The translations under genes and the position numbers were made by a program. Shown here piece by piece: positions 47,234-56,527 of a stretch of DNA of 64,000 nucleotides. The stretch spans positions 7,007,525 to 7,071,524 of the forward strand of contig NZ_CP012036.1 in assembly GCF_001298445.1 (NCBI RefSeq). Direction: 5' to 3'. Origin of the DNA: Nostoc piscinale CENA21. Lineage in GTDB: Bacteria > Cyanobacteriota > Cyanobacteriia > Cyanobacteriales > Nostocaceae. The notes under the pieces are model-generated. The model searched no databases. It had not been told where the DNA came from and worked only from the letters and a program-made list of their open reading frames with translations. The first letter of the stretch is position 1. Every line of letters begins with the position of its first letter.

Positions 47234-48991
47234 TTAAGGTTTTGAACTACTAATGTTGGGATGATCCTCTGCGTTAGGTACAGTGGCTGAATTGGTCGAT
47301 TTTTTCAGAGAGACAAAAATATCATAGCGAGTACTACGGCTGTCACTCACCGAGGTTGTTGCCCCAATGGAACGAGTCGCTTCTAAAAAAGTTCTTTGTT
47401 TGGGAAATAGAGTATTGAGGGTAAAGTTATTTACCATCCTTTCTATATCTATAAAAAATGCACTATTTGTTGGATTCAGTTCTGTCGGCACAGTGTTTTG
47501 ATATGCAAGATTGCTGGCTAATGTGCTGCTTGGTTTAGGCACGATTTTATCGGTGACAGGAGCGCCTAAGACTATGAAAGCAGTATCTTGATCTAACCAA
47601 CCGTGGCTGGCTGTTAAAGTGCCGAAAGGCCCAATCCAGTTAACAACGGGTTGACCTGCAACTGTTCCTGGTTGAATTTGGAATTGATATTGAGTTTTAA
47701 TTACATCATCTAGCTTTTGGAGAGATGCTTCAGCTAATTTGCGATCGCTGGCTTTGATCATAAATACCAACCCGGCTCTAAAATCTCCTGGTGTGCCATT
47801 TTTTGGTACATTTGGAACCAGCGAGACAGCAAATTCACCTTTCATCCAACTGAGTAAATCTCGTTCCAAATCGAGATTCGTCAGCGATTTCACACCACTA
47901 CGTAATTGTTCTGGAGATACGGGTGAAAGCGGATTTCCTTGGGATGTGAGAATATAGTCACCCCACAGCCGTTGTAAATTACTACCAGATAACATCATCA
48001 AAGTTTCTGCTGGCATTCGCTGCTGCATATTACCTGCTGAGTTATCAACCGACAGTAGACGCTGACTTTGAGGATTCAGCCAAGAAACGCCCTTTAAGCG
48101 TATTCCGTCTGATTCTAAACTAATCGCCCCCGCTAAACCTTGGTTATTTTGCAGTTGTGCCAAAACTTGGGCTGGTAAACGTCGATTTGGAGCTTTAGTA
48201 GCAATTTTGGCAGCATTGGGGACGTTGACGTAAAATTGAGCAAAAGAATTAGATTCAGAAATTTTGGGAAAATTATCAGCGAAACTGCCAACTGTTGCTA
48301 GGGATGTTTGATTTTTGTAGGCATCAATTGCCCGCTCTGTGGCTTTCGGGTTGTCGGTAATTACCAGGAAGCGTTTATCTAGTAATGTGGCGGAAAGGTT
48401 TGTCCCAAATTGCCCTTCGCTTTGTTTGATGGGGACTCCTTGATAGGTGCGGTCAATCCATTTCCCTGTTTTTAATGCTTTGGGCTGTGCCAAAATTTTT
48501 TGCGCTAACTCTGAGTTTTTGACAGGTAAAACCATCACCATTGACTGCTGACTGTCAGCCGCAACGCTATCGGTGGCTACAGGCTTCGGAGCCGGCTGAT
48601 TTGTTTCGGGAGCTAAAATTGCGAAGGTAACTTCTTTGTCTACCCAAGGTTGAATATCTTGCTCAAAATTAAAACCATTATTAGTCAGAAAGCGATCGCG
48701 CAACTGAATTAAAGTTTGATTAAGTTGTGCTTGCGATTCTTTTGTGCCGAATTCCTGCAATTTCTGCCATTGTTTGGGATCTGTAGTCACAGAAGCAGCA
48801 AACAGTGCATCATTTGGAATAATATTTGCACCTACTAATAAATTTCCAGAAAAATGCCCTTGGCTGAACAATCTATAAGCTACTCCGCCACCAATAATTA
48901 ATAAACCAGTAGCCGAGAGCGTCAGTGCCAGAGACGGTTTCTGTTTTTTCTTCATGGGAACAGACACAATAGGCAGCGCCATTGAAACCAA
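47234..48991 (-). CDS. DUF3352 domain protein
   Basis: The 585-residue protein has a short cytoplasmic start and one membrane segment (ALTLSATGLLIIGGGVAYRL); the rest probably faces the periplasm. The start is uncertain, since Mets occur at residues 1, 4 and 13. The pattern with PNDALFAASVTTDPKQWQKL, an AFILGAPVT-like strand and repeated beta elements is that of DUF3352, a family nearly confined to cyanobacteria with no known function. It is transcribed alone, upstream of ccsA on the same strand. Confidence 0.8.
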   Translation of the reverse strand: MVSMALPIVSVPMKKKQKPSLALTLSATGLLIIGGGVAYRLFSQGHFSGNLLVGANIIPNDALFAASVTTDPKQWQKLQEFGTKESQAQLNQTLIQLRDRFLTNNGFNFEQDIQPWVDKEVTFAILAPETNQPAPKPVATDSVAADSQQSMVMVLPVKNSELAQKILAQPKALKTGKWIDRTYQGVPIKQSEGQFGTNLSATLLDKRFLVITDNPKATERAIDAYKNQTSLATVGSFADNFPKISESNSFAQFYVNVPNAAKIATKAPNRRLPAQVLAQLQNNQGLAGAISLESDGIRLKGVSWLNPQSQRLLSVDNSAGNMQQRMPAETLMMLSGSNLQRLWGDYILTSQGNPLSPVSPEQLRSGVKSLTNLDLERDLLSWMKGEFAVSLVPNVPKNGTPGDFRAGLVFMIKASDRKLAEASLQKLDDVIKTQYQFQIQPGTVAGQPVVNWIGPFGTLTASHGWLDQDTAFIVLGAPVTDKIVPKPSSTLASNLAYQNTVPTELNPTNSAFFIDIERMVNNFTLNTLFPKQRTFLEATRSIGATTSVSDSRSTRYDIFVSLKKSTNSATVPNAEDHPNISSSKP

Positions 48992-49706
48992 TACCTCATA
49001 CTTGCGAACTTTTTACTTGCTTGGTCAAGTAAACTTAAGCTTTTCCCTTCTTTTGGTCAGTTTGTCAACAATTTTCTCTACTCTGAACTTTTGCTGATAC
49101 TTCGGTAATCAACCTTAGCTATTTTTTCTTTAAAAGTAGTGATTTTGTTGTTAGTTAATCTTTTTAACATGCTTTGCCCTATTTCGCAGGCAACTTTTCT
49201 ATAAAAGTTTTCTTTTTGGGTCAATCTTAGTTAGAGAAGCTATTTAGCTATTTGAGTATTTCAACATGGATTTGGAGAATCAATGGTTTAACACAAGGTT
49301 AGAGCTAAGTAAAACTCTTACGCCCATACGTTCTTAAACCCTTACAACTACTCTTATCAGATGACCTTTCTGCATAAGTTCTCAACTTTATTCCAAGCAT
49401 TATGAGGATATAACTAACTTCAAAAAGCTGCAAGTCGCCAGTAATTTGTAATTTTTACTACTTATACATCTTAGTTATTCTGTATTTAATCCTCAAAAAT
49501 ATAGCTGGAATGTGCTAATTTTTGAAATTACGATTACTGATGATTATTTGTACCAAAATTATCAAAACACAAATTTTGGTGATTTATGGATGTTTTGACG
49601 CTTAATAATAGCTAGATAGCGGTAATTGCATCAGCAATCTAGCTATTATTTTTAGATAAATTTAACTTTTGCCAATTCTGGTAAATTTTATTACTTGCTT
49701 AGGCTT
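48992..49706. other. Long intergenic region with one strong hairpin
   Basis: 715 bp with no convincing ORF. From 49604 to 49650 lies a perfect 14-bp stem (AATAATAGCTAGAT and its complement) with a TTTTA tail, which would be a good terminator for a plus-strand RNA. No gene on that strand precedes it, so a small RNA or a remnant element is possible. A CTTACGCCC stretch near 49318 resembles the GGACTTACG repeats. Confidence 0.5.
49604..49650 (+). terminator. 14-bp hairpin with T-tail, orphan
   Basis: Arms 49604-49617 and 49637-49650 are exact complements; the loop has 19 bases. The T-run follows on the plus strand. There is no upstream gene on this strand. Confidence 0.5.
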
Positions 49707-49740
49707 GAATTTGACTGTGGCGATCGTCACAGTCAAATTC
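49707..49740 (-). terminator. Terminator hairpin of the chorismate lyase gene
   Basis: GAATTTGACTGTG pairs with CACAGTCAAATTC (13 bp) around a loop containing GCGATCG. It begins at the stop codon of the minus-strand gene, so it probably ends or protects that transcript. Confidence 0.65.
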
Positions 49741-50369
49741 TACACTTTGCCATTCGTCACACTCAGATGCATCGGCCCCAAATACTTGGTTAAATACGGT
49801 GAGAAAACCTCATAAATCAACGTTAGCGGTTGCCCATGATGCCAAAACAAGTAATGACGACCCCAAAATGGCCCAGGCACATCAAAACCCGACTCTAACG
49901 CCGCTGAGTTTCCATAATAAATACCGCGGACATCTCGATACAACTCTGTGCGAAGACGGGCTAAACTCGCCCAAATTGGCAATGAACGATTTTGTAAATA
50001 CTCATCTACATGGCTGGCTTCCCACCACGATGTCGCATAAGCTAATCTCTGCCCTGATGCAGTACGTAACCACACCTGGCGGCGAAGTCTCGGCCCTGGT
50101 ACGGCTTGAATTAAATCAGGCGCATCATCTAAATCTGTACCAATCAATGACATATCAATCACATCTACTTCTGTTGGCTCACCCGTCAGCAATTCTAAAT
50201 GCCTAGTCGGAGAACCATCGCCCAATAACAGCAGTTGCCAAGCAGGAGCCAACTGTGTGTGCGGCAAACTCTTTTGGATAACATCTTCGTCTCCTTGCCA
50301 AACCGGAGTCAGACGGTGCCAAGCTATTGGCAGCGCGGAGTTGCTTGTCAGAGTAAAAATAGCAGTCAA
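49740..50369 (-). CDS. Chorismate pyruvate-lyase (DUF98/UbiC-like)
   Basis: This family makes 4-hydroxybenzoate from chorismate, the head group of plastoquinone in cyanobacteria; the Synechocystis homologue has this activity. The 209-residue protein shows LAPAWQLLLLGDGSPTRHLE, RLRRQVWLRTASGQRLAYAT and FWGRHYLFWHHGQPLTLIYE, where the conserved Arg, Gly and Glu match substrate-site positions of the fold. The start is a TTG at 50369; no ATG fits better, so the first residues are uncertain. tRNA-Leu lies upstream on the same strand. Confidence 0.85.
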   Translation of the reverse strand: MTAIFTLTSNSALPIAWHRLTPVWQGDEDVIQKSLPHTQLAPAWQLLLLGDGSPTRHLELLTGEPTEVDVIDMSLIGTDLDDAPDLIQAVPGPRLRRQVWLRTASGQRLAYATSWWEASHVDEYLQNRSLPIWASLARLRTELYRDVRGIYYGNSAALESGFDVPGPFWGRHYLFWHHGQPLTLIYEVFSPYLTKYLGPMHLSVTNGKV

Positions 50370-50495
50370 TTTTATTTACAAAAGTTCATCTATTTCTATA
50401 AAAGCACAAAAAAAAGTCAATAGTTCAAAGCTCATAATCAGTAGCTAGGCATTGCTTAACTATTGACTATTGACTTATAGCTATTGACTAAATAA

Positions 50496-50576
50496 TGCGG
50501 ATGGCGAGACTCGAACTCGCAAGGCAAAGCCACACGCACCTCAAGCGTGCGCGTATACCAATTCCGCCACATCCGC
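50496..50576 (-). tRNA. tRNA-Leu (GAG)
   Basis: On the minus strand the acceptor stem GCGGATG pairs with CATCCGC, with A as discriminator. The anticodon arm CACGC-TTGAGGT-GCGTG has anticodon GAG (50540-50542). The long variable arm and T-arm GAGTTCGAGTCTC fit leucine. CCA is not encoded. Confidence 0.95.
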
Positions 50577-50751
50577 GAGAGTTCACTGAAGAACTAATAT
50601 AGCACAACAAAGTGATTATAGTAAGGTAATATCTAATTTTGCAAAATTTACCAAAATTTAAGTGAACATGTTCACAACTTTCCCGAAGGTGGATATCAGA
50701 CTAACAGAAATGTAATAGCGCCACAAGTGATATTAAAAGGGGTATAGCTAC

Positions 50752-50965
50752 TTTAAGATGTTCCGCCCTCACCACGGTCTCGTTCGGGAAACTGGCACAG
50801 ACAAGCAGATATGAAGCTGTTAATCTAGTTAAGACCCGTAGAGGCTGCCTGGCAGTCCTGACCTTTGTGAAACTGCGAAGGGCGTATATATACTGCTCAG
50901 GATGCTGCTAAGAAAACTCTGATCGTTATTTGTAACCAAGTAAAAGCTTTGTTGCAAATCAGATA
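50752..50965 (+). ncRNA. Structured RNA candidate upstream of accC, possibly 6S RNA
   Basis: A TATAGCT box at about 50744 is followed by a GC-richer stretch in AT-rich DNA. CCGCCCTC (about 50763) can pair with GAAGGGCG (about 50876), CACAGA with TTTGTG, and UCUCG with CGGGA; the long rod is of the 6S type, and GAAACTGCG resembles the 3' part of 6S RNA. An ATTTGTAAC...GTTGCAAAT stem follows near 50928-50964. There is no ORF. It could instead be the accC leader. Ends are approximate. Confidence 0.4.
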
Positions 50966-51008
50966 AGAGAAAATGTCAATCTACTGGTACTAATATCGAA
51001 ACTCGAAA

Positions 51009-52352
51009 ATGAAGTTTGACAAAATACTAATTGCTAATCGGGGAGAAATCGCCCTTCGTATTCTCCGCGCCTGTGAGGAAATGGGAATAGCGACTGTTGC
51101 GGTTCACTCCACCGTTGATCGGAATGCGCTCCATGTACAGCTGGCTGATGAAGCCGTTTGTATTGGTGAGCCTGCCAGCGGTAAAAGTTATTTAAATATT
51201 CCCAACATCATTGCTGCCGCTTTGACCCGGAATGCCACTGCCATTCATCCTGGTTATGGTTTTTTGTCAGAAAATGCCAAATTTGCCGAAATTTGTGCAG
51301 ATCATCATATTGCGTTTATTGGCCCCACTCCCGAAGCAATTCGGTTGATGGGAGATAAATCTACAGCCAAAGAAACCATGCAAAAAGCTGGAGTGCCAAC
51401 AGTACCGGGAAGTGATGGTTTAGTCGAGTCAGAGCAAGAAGGATTAGCACTGGCTAAGGAAATTGGCTATCCCGTGATGATTAAAGCCACAGCTGGCGGT
51501 GGTGGGCGGGGGATGCGCTTAGTCCGTTCTGAAGAAGAATTTGTCAAACTGTTTTTAGCTGCTCAAGGTGAAGCTGGTGCAGCCTTTGGTAATTCTGGCG
51601 TTTATATCGAAAAATTTATTGAACGTCCCCGCCACATTGAATTCCAAATATTGGCAGATAACTATGGCAATGTGATTCACTTAGGTGAGCGGGATTGTTC
51701 TATTCAACGCCGCAACCAAAAATTATTAGAAGAAGCCCCTAGCCCAGCCCTTGACCCTGACCTGCGCGAGAAAATGGGACAAGCGGCTGTTAAAGCTGCC
51801 CAGTTTATTAACTTTACTGGAGCAGGTACGATTGAGTTTCTCTTAGATCGGTCGGGTAGTTTCTACTTTATGGAAATGAACACCCGCATTCAAGTAGAGC
51901 ATCCTGTCACCGAGATGATTACTGGTGTGGACTTAGTAGTCGAACAAATTCGAGTGGCTCAAGGCGAAAGACTCAGGCTAACTCAAGACCAAGTAATTTT
52001 GCGTGGTCATGCCATAGAATGCCGCATCAACGCCGAAGACCCAGACCACGATTTCCGTCCTGCCCCAGGACGTATCAGTGGTTATCTTCCCCCCGGTGGC
52101 CCTGGCGTGCGAATTGATTCCCACGTTTACACCGATTACCAAATTCCCCCCTACTACGATTCTTTAATTGGTAAGCTTATCGTTTGGGGGCCAGACCGTG
52201 CAACTGCTATTACCAGGATGAAACGCGCCCTGCGGGAGTGTGCTATCACTGGGTTGCCGACAACTATTGGATTCCATCAAAGAATTATGGAAAACCCACA
52301 GTTTTTACAAGGCAATGTTTACACCAACTTCATTCAAGAGATGAAGCTTTAG
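51009..52352 (+). CDS. accC: Biotin carboxylase subunit of acetyl-CoA carboxylase
   Basis: AccC carboxylates biotin on AccB using ATP and bicarbonate, the first half of the acetyl-CoA carboxylase reaction. The 447-residue protein is full length: MKFDKILIANRGEIALRILR, ATP-grasp loop KATAGGGGRGMRLV, the catalytic EMNTRIQVEHPVTE, the CSIQRRNQKL segment and C-terminal YYDSLIGKLIVWG. It is transcribed alone, behind the possible ncRNA. accD is 48 kb away in this window, as usual in cyanobacteria, where the subunits are scattered. Confidence 0.98.
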   Translation: MKFDKILIANRGEIALRILRACEEMGIATVAVHSTVDRNALHVQLADEAVCIGEPASGKSYLNIPNIIAAALTRNATAIHPGYGFLSENAKFAEICADHHIAFIGPTPEAIRLMGDKSTAKETMQKAGVPTVPGSDGLVESEQEGLALAKEIGYPVMIKATAGGGGRGMRLVRSEEEFVKLFLAAQGEAGAAFGNSGVYIEKFIERPRHIEFQILADNYGNVIHLGERDCSIQRRNQKLLEEAPSPALDPDLREKMGQAAVKAAQFINFTGAGTIEFLLDRSGSFYFMEMNTRIQVEHPVTEMITGVDLVVEQIRVAQGERLRLTQDQVILRGHAIECRINAEDPDHDFRPAPGRISGYLPPGGPGVRIDSHVYTDYQIPPYYDSLIGKLIVWGPDRATAITRMKRALRECAITGLPTTIGFHQRIMENPQFLQGNVYTNFIQEMKL

Positions 52353-52588
52353 GGAATTAGTAAGTATAAAGGTAAAGGGAAGGCGTAAAAGGCTGAGAAA
52401 TATCTTATTTTCAGTTGACTACCTGTCCCTTTCCTGTTCACGTACTCAGGTTAGTTGAAATTAATCGTAAGTCCCGTTAAGTACAAAATACTTTTTAATC
52501 AAAGGGACTACGGAATACGAAACCAAGGAAAAACAAACTGCCAAATTTAATCGTATTTTGCTCTGGGATATGTACTGTAAATTTTCAT

Positions 52589-53818
52589 ATGACTATTTTT
52601 TTTTCAATTGAGATCAAAAATAAATACATTGGTATTTCTGACATTCTTACAAGGCTATACAAAACTTATTGTCTGGGTATCGCATTGTCTTATTCCTATA
52701 TTCATAAGCCGTTTTCTTGCAGCCGAAGTCTACCTAACTCTACCTTTGATAGGATACTCAGAAAAATCTCTGGCTTCAATGAAGGAAAGCCCTCACATTT
52801 CAACATAGAAAATGATTTGTTTGTGGCAAGTTTCCTTGGTATGAGCAATTCTGGAGATAATTCTGATTTCAATACAATATCCAATATCACAATTGATATA
52901 GCAAAAGTATTAGATAGTGTTTTATTTCAAAATATTGGTGAGTTAAAGAGCAGAATTGAGGATTCAATATCATCACTCAACTCAATTACTATTAACTTTT
53001 TAGTTACTGATAGAATATATAATGAAAAAGTTTCTGCTAATTTCCAAAAATTATTTGGCTTGACAAGTCTGGAAGACTGTCATTCAAGTGAGTTAGGCAA
53101 ATCTTTCAGAGAGTTTGCATCAACAAGATATTGGCAGGCGAGGAGTAGGCAACCTGTGTCTATTCCTTTTAAGCAAGATAGAATTAGACTACTAGTACAT
53201 ATTCGTAGAGGCGATCGAGTTTGGGTTGAATTACCAGATAAGACACTGTTGATGCATGGAGATGAGTTATTGATTGTAGATAACAGTGTTAAATATTCAG
53301 AAAATAATTATATATTAAGCTCTTTATCCTCATCTCTGCCTAATAAGTTTAGAAAGCCTGTCTCTGTAGATGTGATTAAAGAAGTTATTGAACAACTTTT
53401 TATTGAGTATGGCAGAAGTGCTTTCTCTATGATTGTAATTTCCGATGGATATAAGAGGGCATATCAGGAGTTAAACTATGCACTCAGGTCGGGGAAAATT
53501 AAACTCTCACAATCTGAGAAAAAACAAGTAAATCTATTTTTCCAGCAACAACAGAAAGAGATTATAGATTTTGCAAAGTCTGTGAATGCTGAACTTATTT
53601 TAGGTGAAGATTCTAAGGTGAAATTTATGAAATCAGTTCATGCCGTTGTATGTGCTGACTTCATTATAAAAACGACTGGTGGCTTTACTAGCCTTAATCG
53701 ACTGCTAAGAGTTCAAGACTCTCCCTCAGTATTTCTTGGCACTAGTGACTTGACCCCTCAAACTCTAGAAGTATTTCTGACTGAAGCAAGACACTTTAGA
53801 AAACCTTATGGAAGTTAG
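52589..53818 (+). CDS. Putative glycosyltransferase with an HxRRGD (fucosyltransferase-like) motif
   Basis: The 409-residue protein is not clearly recognised as a whole. It has LLVHIRRGDRVWVELPDK (about residues 208-225), the HxRRxD motif of GT11/GT23-type fucosyltransferases and NodZ, then SMIVISDGYKRAYQEL and CADFIIKTTGGFTSLNRLL, matching motifs II and III. The N-terminal part (IGISDILTRLYKTYCLGIAL) takes the place of the Gly-rich donor-binding start. Another reading begins at 52570 if the T9 run at 52595-52603 is one too long. It is AT-rich and solitary, so it may be a recently gained cell-surface or exopolysaccharide gene. Confidence 0.6.
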   Translation: MTIFFSIEIKNKYIGISDILTRLYKTYCLGIALSYSYIHKPFSCSRSLPNSTFDRILRKISGFNEGKPSHFNIENDLFVASFLGMSNSGDNSDFNTISNITIDIAKVLDSVLFQNIGELKSRIEDSISSLNSITINFLVTDRIYNEKVSANFQKLFGLTSLEDCHSSELGKSFREFASTRYWQARSRQPVSIPFKQDRIRLLVHIRRGDRVWVELPDKTLLMHGDELLIVDNSVKYSENNYILSSLSSSLPNKFRKPVSVDVIKEVIEQLFIEYGRSAFSMIVISDGYKRAYQELNYALRSGKIKLSQSEKKQVNLFFQQQQKEIIDFAKSVNAELILGEDSKVKFMKSVHAVVCADFIIKTTGGFTSLNRLLRVQDSPSVFLGTSDLTPQTLEVFLTEARHFRKPYGS

Positions 53819-54398
53819 ATCCGTTGCCAATACAAATAGTTGAATAAAGCTGACAGTAGCCGTTTTGGGTTAACGGCTGAGAGAGTTGCGATGCTAGTTT
53901 TAAGAGCGTTGGGGCTACGTTGCGATCGCCTGTTCGCTCCAAACATAATAAAGTTGGTGCCGGAAGTGCGATCACCAAATAAAGTTAAAAAGTTTTTAGT
54001 AAGCAATCCTCATAAATTGTAAAGGATCTAAACTGATTGGGCGTTTGCTACTATATGAAGTAAAAACCTCATAAAGTCTGTGACTTTGACAATTTTTGCA
54101 TATCAACGCATACAAATAAGATTGTCAATGCCTGGGTTATTTGAGGTGAGTTGTCGTGTCCCAGTAGGGTTAGCGATAGAGGAAATTATTTTGATTGCGG
54201 AGTGCAGTCTTGAAGGCGAATGGAAAGGACAAGTAAGGTTTCTTCCTCTACGATAGGCAAGGAAGGATTGGGAACAATTTTGTACCTTTAGCAACGTACA
54301 AGCCGAGAGCGATCGCTATGAGTTACACTTGGCTGGATAGCGATCGCCCTTCCCAAATTTATGATCCATAATTGAGCGATCGCATCCTCCCCTATCGC
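53819..54398. other. HIP1-rich intergenic region
   Basis: 580 bp without a supported gene. It is notable for several GCGATCGC-related octamers close together (about 53922, 54308, 54342 and 54375). Short ORFs on both strands look like shadows. Confidence 0.5.
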
Positions 54399-54692
54399 CT
54401 AGCTGACATGAGACATCATTGTAATTAATCCTTGCTGACCTAAGAGAATTTCCCGCAGCAAGCTGAAAATCCCTACCCAAATAATTGGGGTAATGTCCAC
54501 CCCGCCTATTGGTGGTACTAGCTTACGTAAAGGTACTAAAAATGGCTCAGTCGGCCAAGCTATGAGATTGAAGGGTAACTTATTTAAGTCGGCTTGGGGA
54601 TACCAAGTCAGAACAATGCGGAAAATAAACAGAAATGTCATCAGTCCCAACAGGGGGCCAAGAGTCCAAACGGTCAAGTTAACACCAGTCAT
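54399..54692 (-). CDS. YggT family membrane protein
   Basis: The 97-residue protein has two hydrophobic hairpins (LTVWTLGPLLGLMTFLFIFR and VDITPIIWVGIFSLLREIL) and the YggT signature WYPQADLNKLPFN...PTEPFLVPLRKLVPPIGG. In chloroplasts and cyanobacteria, YggT/CCB3-like proteins act in membrane-protein or cytochrome b6 maturation and in division-site or nucleoid arrangement; which applies here is not clear. Single gene, divergent from psbX. Confidence 0.9.
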   Translation of the reverse strand: MTGVNLTVWTLGPLLGLMTFLFIFRIVLTWYPQADLNKLPFNLIAWPTEPFLVPLRKLVPPIGGVDITPIIWVGIFSLLREILLGQQGLITMMSHVS

Positions 54693-55182
54693 CTGTTTGC
54701 GCTACTATTTTTGAACAAAGAAAATTCTTAGAAGTTTAAGAAGAAAGTTTGAAGGTTTGTAAAGCGTATAGATATATTTTATGTCAAATGCCAGTCAAGC
54801 AATTTGAGATTTTGAATTTTAATTGACTCCAAAGATATGTAGCAGTAGCCAAGTTGGTTAGGATATCGATAAATAATCAAACTTAGACATCACAAAGCTT
54901 TTCACCCTGTCACTTGTCACCTGCTATAGCTGGCGACTTTTACCATTCCGCTAATATTGGTCACAATCAACACAAAAGCACCACTTTGGCTAAATATTAA
55001 GATTTCTAGAGATTTTTGTGAAAAAAAATTTCTGTCTAGTTACAGGAAATACTGAGCTATAAATATTCATCCCTAGCTCCCAGCCTCAATTATCTGGTTT
55101 TAAAGCTTATACCCAAAGGCTTCTCAAGGAAGTACTACACTATTAGAATTATGATGAAGTGTGTAAAAAAAGGTTGAGAACA

Positions 55183-55302
55183 ATGACACCATCTTTAGCA
55201 AATTTTCTTTGGAGTCTGGCTTGGGGTACTGCGATCGTTGTTATCCCTACTACTGTTGGGCTAATCTTCATTAGCCAAAAAGATAAAATCCAACGTTCTT
55301 AA
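55183..55302 (+). CDS. psbX: Photosystem II reaction-centre protein X
   Basis: This 39-residue one-helix protein starts MTPSLANFLWSLAWGTAIVV and ends FISQKDKIQRS. It matches PsbX, a low-mass subunit of photosystem II near the QB site. One membrane span (about residues 9-31) is visible. A GAGAACA segment precedes the ATG. Confidence 0.93.
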   Translation: MTPSLANFLWSLAWGTAIVVIPTTVGLIFISQKDKIQRS

Positions 55303-55338
55303 TCTTTTGCTGAGTCAATTAGACTCTAAGACCAGTAT

Positions 55339-55413
55339 TCTGTCAGCTAATTACCTAATTGCATTCACATTAGCAATCTTCCTTGTGAGGACAGGGTATA
55401 CTTAGCTGACAGA
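55339..55413. repeat. Inverted repeat with 12-bp arms downstream of psbX
   Basis: TCTGTCAGCTAA (55339-55350) is the exact complement of TTAGCTGACAGA (55402-55413), with a 51-base loop. It lies 37 bases behind psbX and could end its transcript or be a small dispersed element. Confidence 0.6.
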
Positions 55414-55557
55414 TATCAATTTTTTGGCTGACAATGATTAAAAAGCTTTAGACCTTCTGAGCCAGAAGCCATGAAGCTTAATTATATTGTGATTAATTAA
55501 AGTAGTGATTGTAATTGTGACTCGCTAACATAGATTGTGATATTGGGATAAAGAACA

Positions 55558-56475
55558 ATGCTAAATTTTGGGCTGAACTCAGCCAGTGTTCTGGCTCAGG
55601 TCAATGTAGGGACGAACTCAGCCAGTATTCTAGGAATTTTCCTGGCTGTGGCTGGGGCAGCACTGTATTTTATGCGGACTGTACGCCCAGAACTTTCAAG
55701 AGATCAAGATATCTTTTTTGCTGCTGTGGGTTTACTCTGCGGCTTTATTCTGATTTTCCAAGGATGGCGGTTAGACCCGATTTTGCAATTTGGTCAATTG
55801 CTGTTGGTTGGAACAACGGTGTTTTTTGCGGTGGAAAGTATTCGCCTACGCAGTATCGCTACCCAGCAAGCCAAGCGAAACACTCCGATTGTGGATAGAG
55901 AACGGGAAGTAAGCGATAACTATTCATATAATAGGAGGTCGCGCAGAGACTATGAGGCTGAGGTAGAAGACGAGTACGAACCACTGCCTTATGAGGAAGA
56001 AGAACCTCCGGTACGTCCTAGAATTCGGGGTAGTAGAGATGAACGCTCATCTCGTGATGACTACAATGAGGAGCAGCCACCCCGCCGCTCAAATCGTCGT
56101 CCTACTAATGAACGGACAGACACAACTGATAAGAATCGTCGCCGGACTTCTACTCGTTCTACCAGCCGTTCGACTGAGAGATATGACGATGAAGAAAGTT
56201 GGGGTTCTCCTTCCACAAGACAGGTAGATGATTGGGAAAGTCCCAGCGACGAACCGAGAAAACCTGCGCGTCGTGGAAGTAACGGTACTCAGCGTCCTGA
56301 AAGTCGGGAAGATGATGTTCCAGCTAGACCAAGAAAACGTCGTCCACCTGCTGAGACAACTTCGCGCCGCGAAAGTGCAGATGATGATGTTATTCCAGCA
56401 GATTACGTTCCATACAAGCCAATTGACCAGTCTGATGATGAATCAGATAATTCAACTAATTTTGATGATGTCTAA
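55558..56475 (+). CDS. Ycf66 family protein
   Basis: The 305-residue protein opens with MLNFGLNSASVLAQVNVGTN and has three or four membrane segments within the first 105 residues (SILGIFLAVAGAALYFMR, DIFFAAVGLLCGFILIFQGW, FGQLLLVGTTVFFAVESIRL), the Ycf66 domain of cyanobacteria and some plastids. The C-terminal 200 residues are Arg/Glu/Asp/Ser-rich and probably disordered. No biochemical role is established. It precedes two TolB-like lipoprotein genes in the same orientation. Confidence 0.88.
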   Translation: MLNFGLNSASVLAQVNVGTNSASILGIFLAVAGAALYFMRTVRPELSRDQDIFFAAVGLLCGFILIFQGWRLDPILQFGQLLLVGTTVFFAVESIRLRSIATQQAKRNTPIVDREREVSDNYSYNRRSRRDYEAEVEDEYEPLPYEEEEPPVRPRIRGSRDERSSRDDYNEEQPPRRSNRRPTNERTDTTDKNRRRTSTRSTSRSTERYDDEESWGSPSTRQVDDWESPSDEPRKPARRGSNGTQRPESREDDVPARPRKRRPPAETTSRRESADDDVIPADYVPYKPIDQSDDESDNSTNFDDV

Positions 56476-56527
56476 AACTGTTGGGATGGATGTAAGCTAG
56501 AGGCGATGTAAAAAAATAACAGTAGAG

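Noticed and set aside
49799..50206. Plus-strand ORF of 135 codons
   Set aside because: It is a shadow of the chorismate lyase gene, whose domain motifs on the minus strand are clear.
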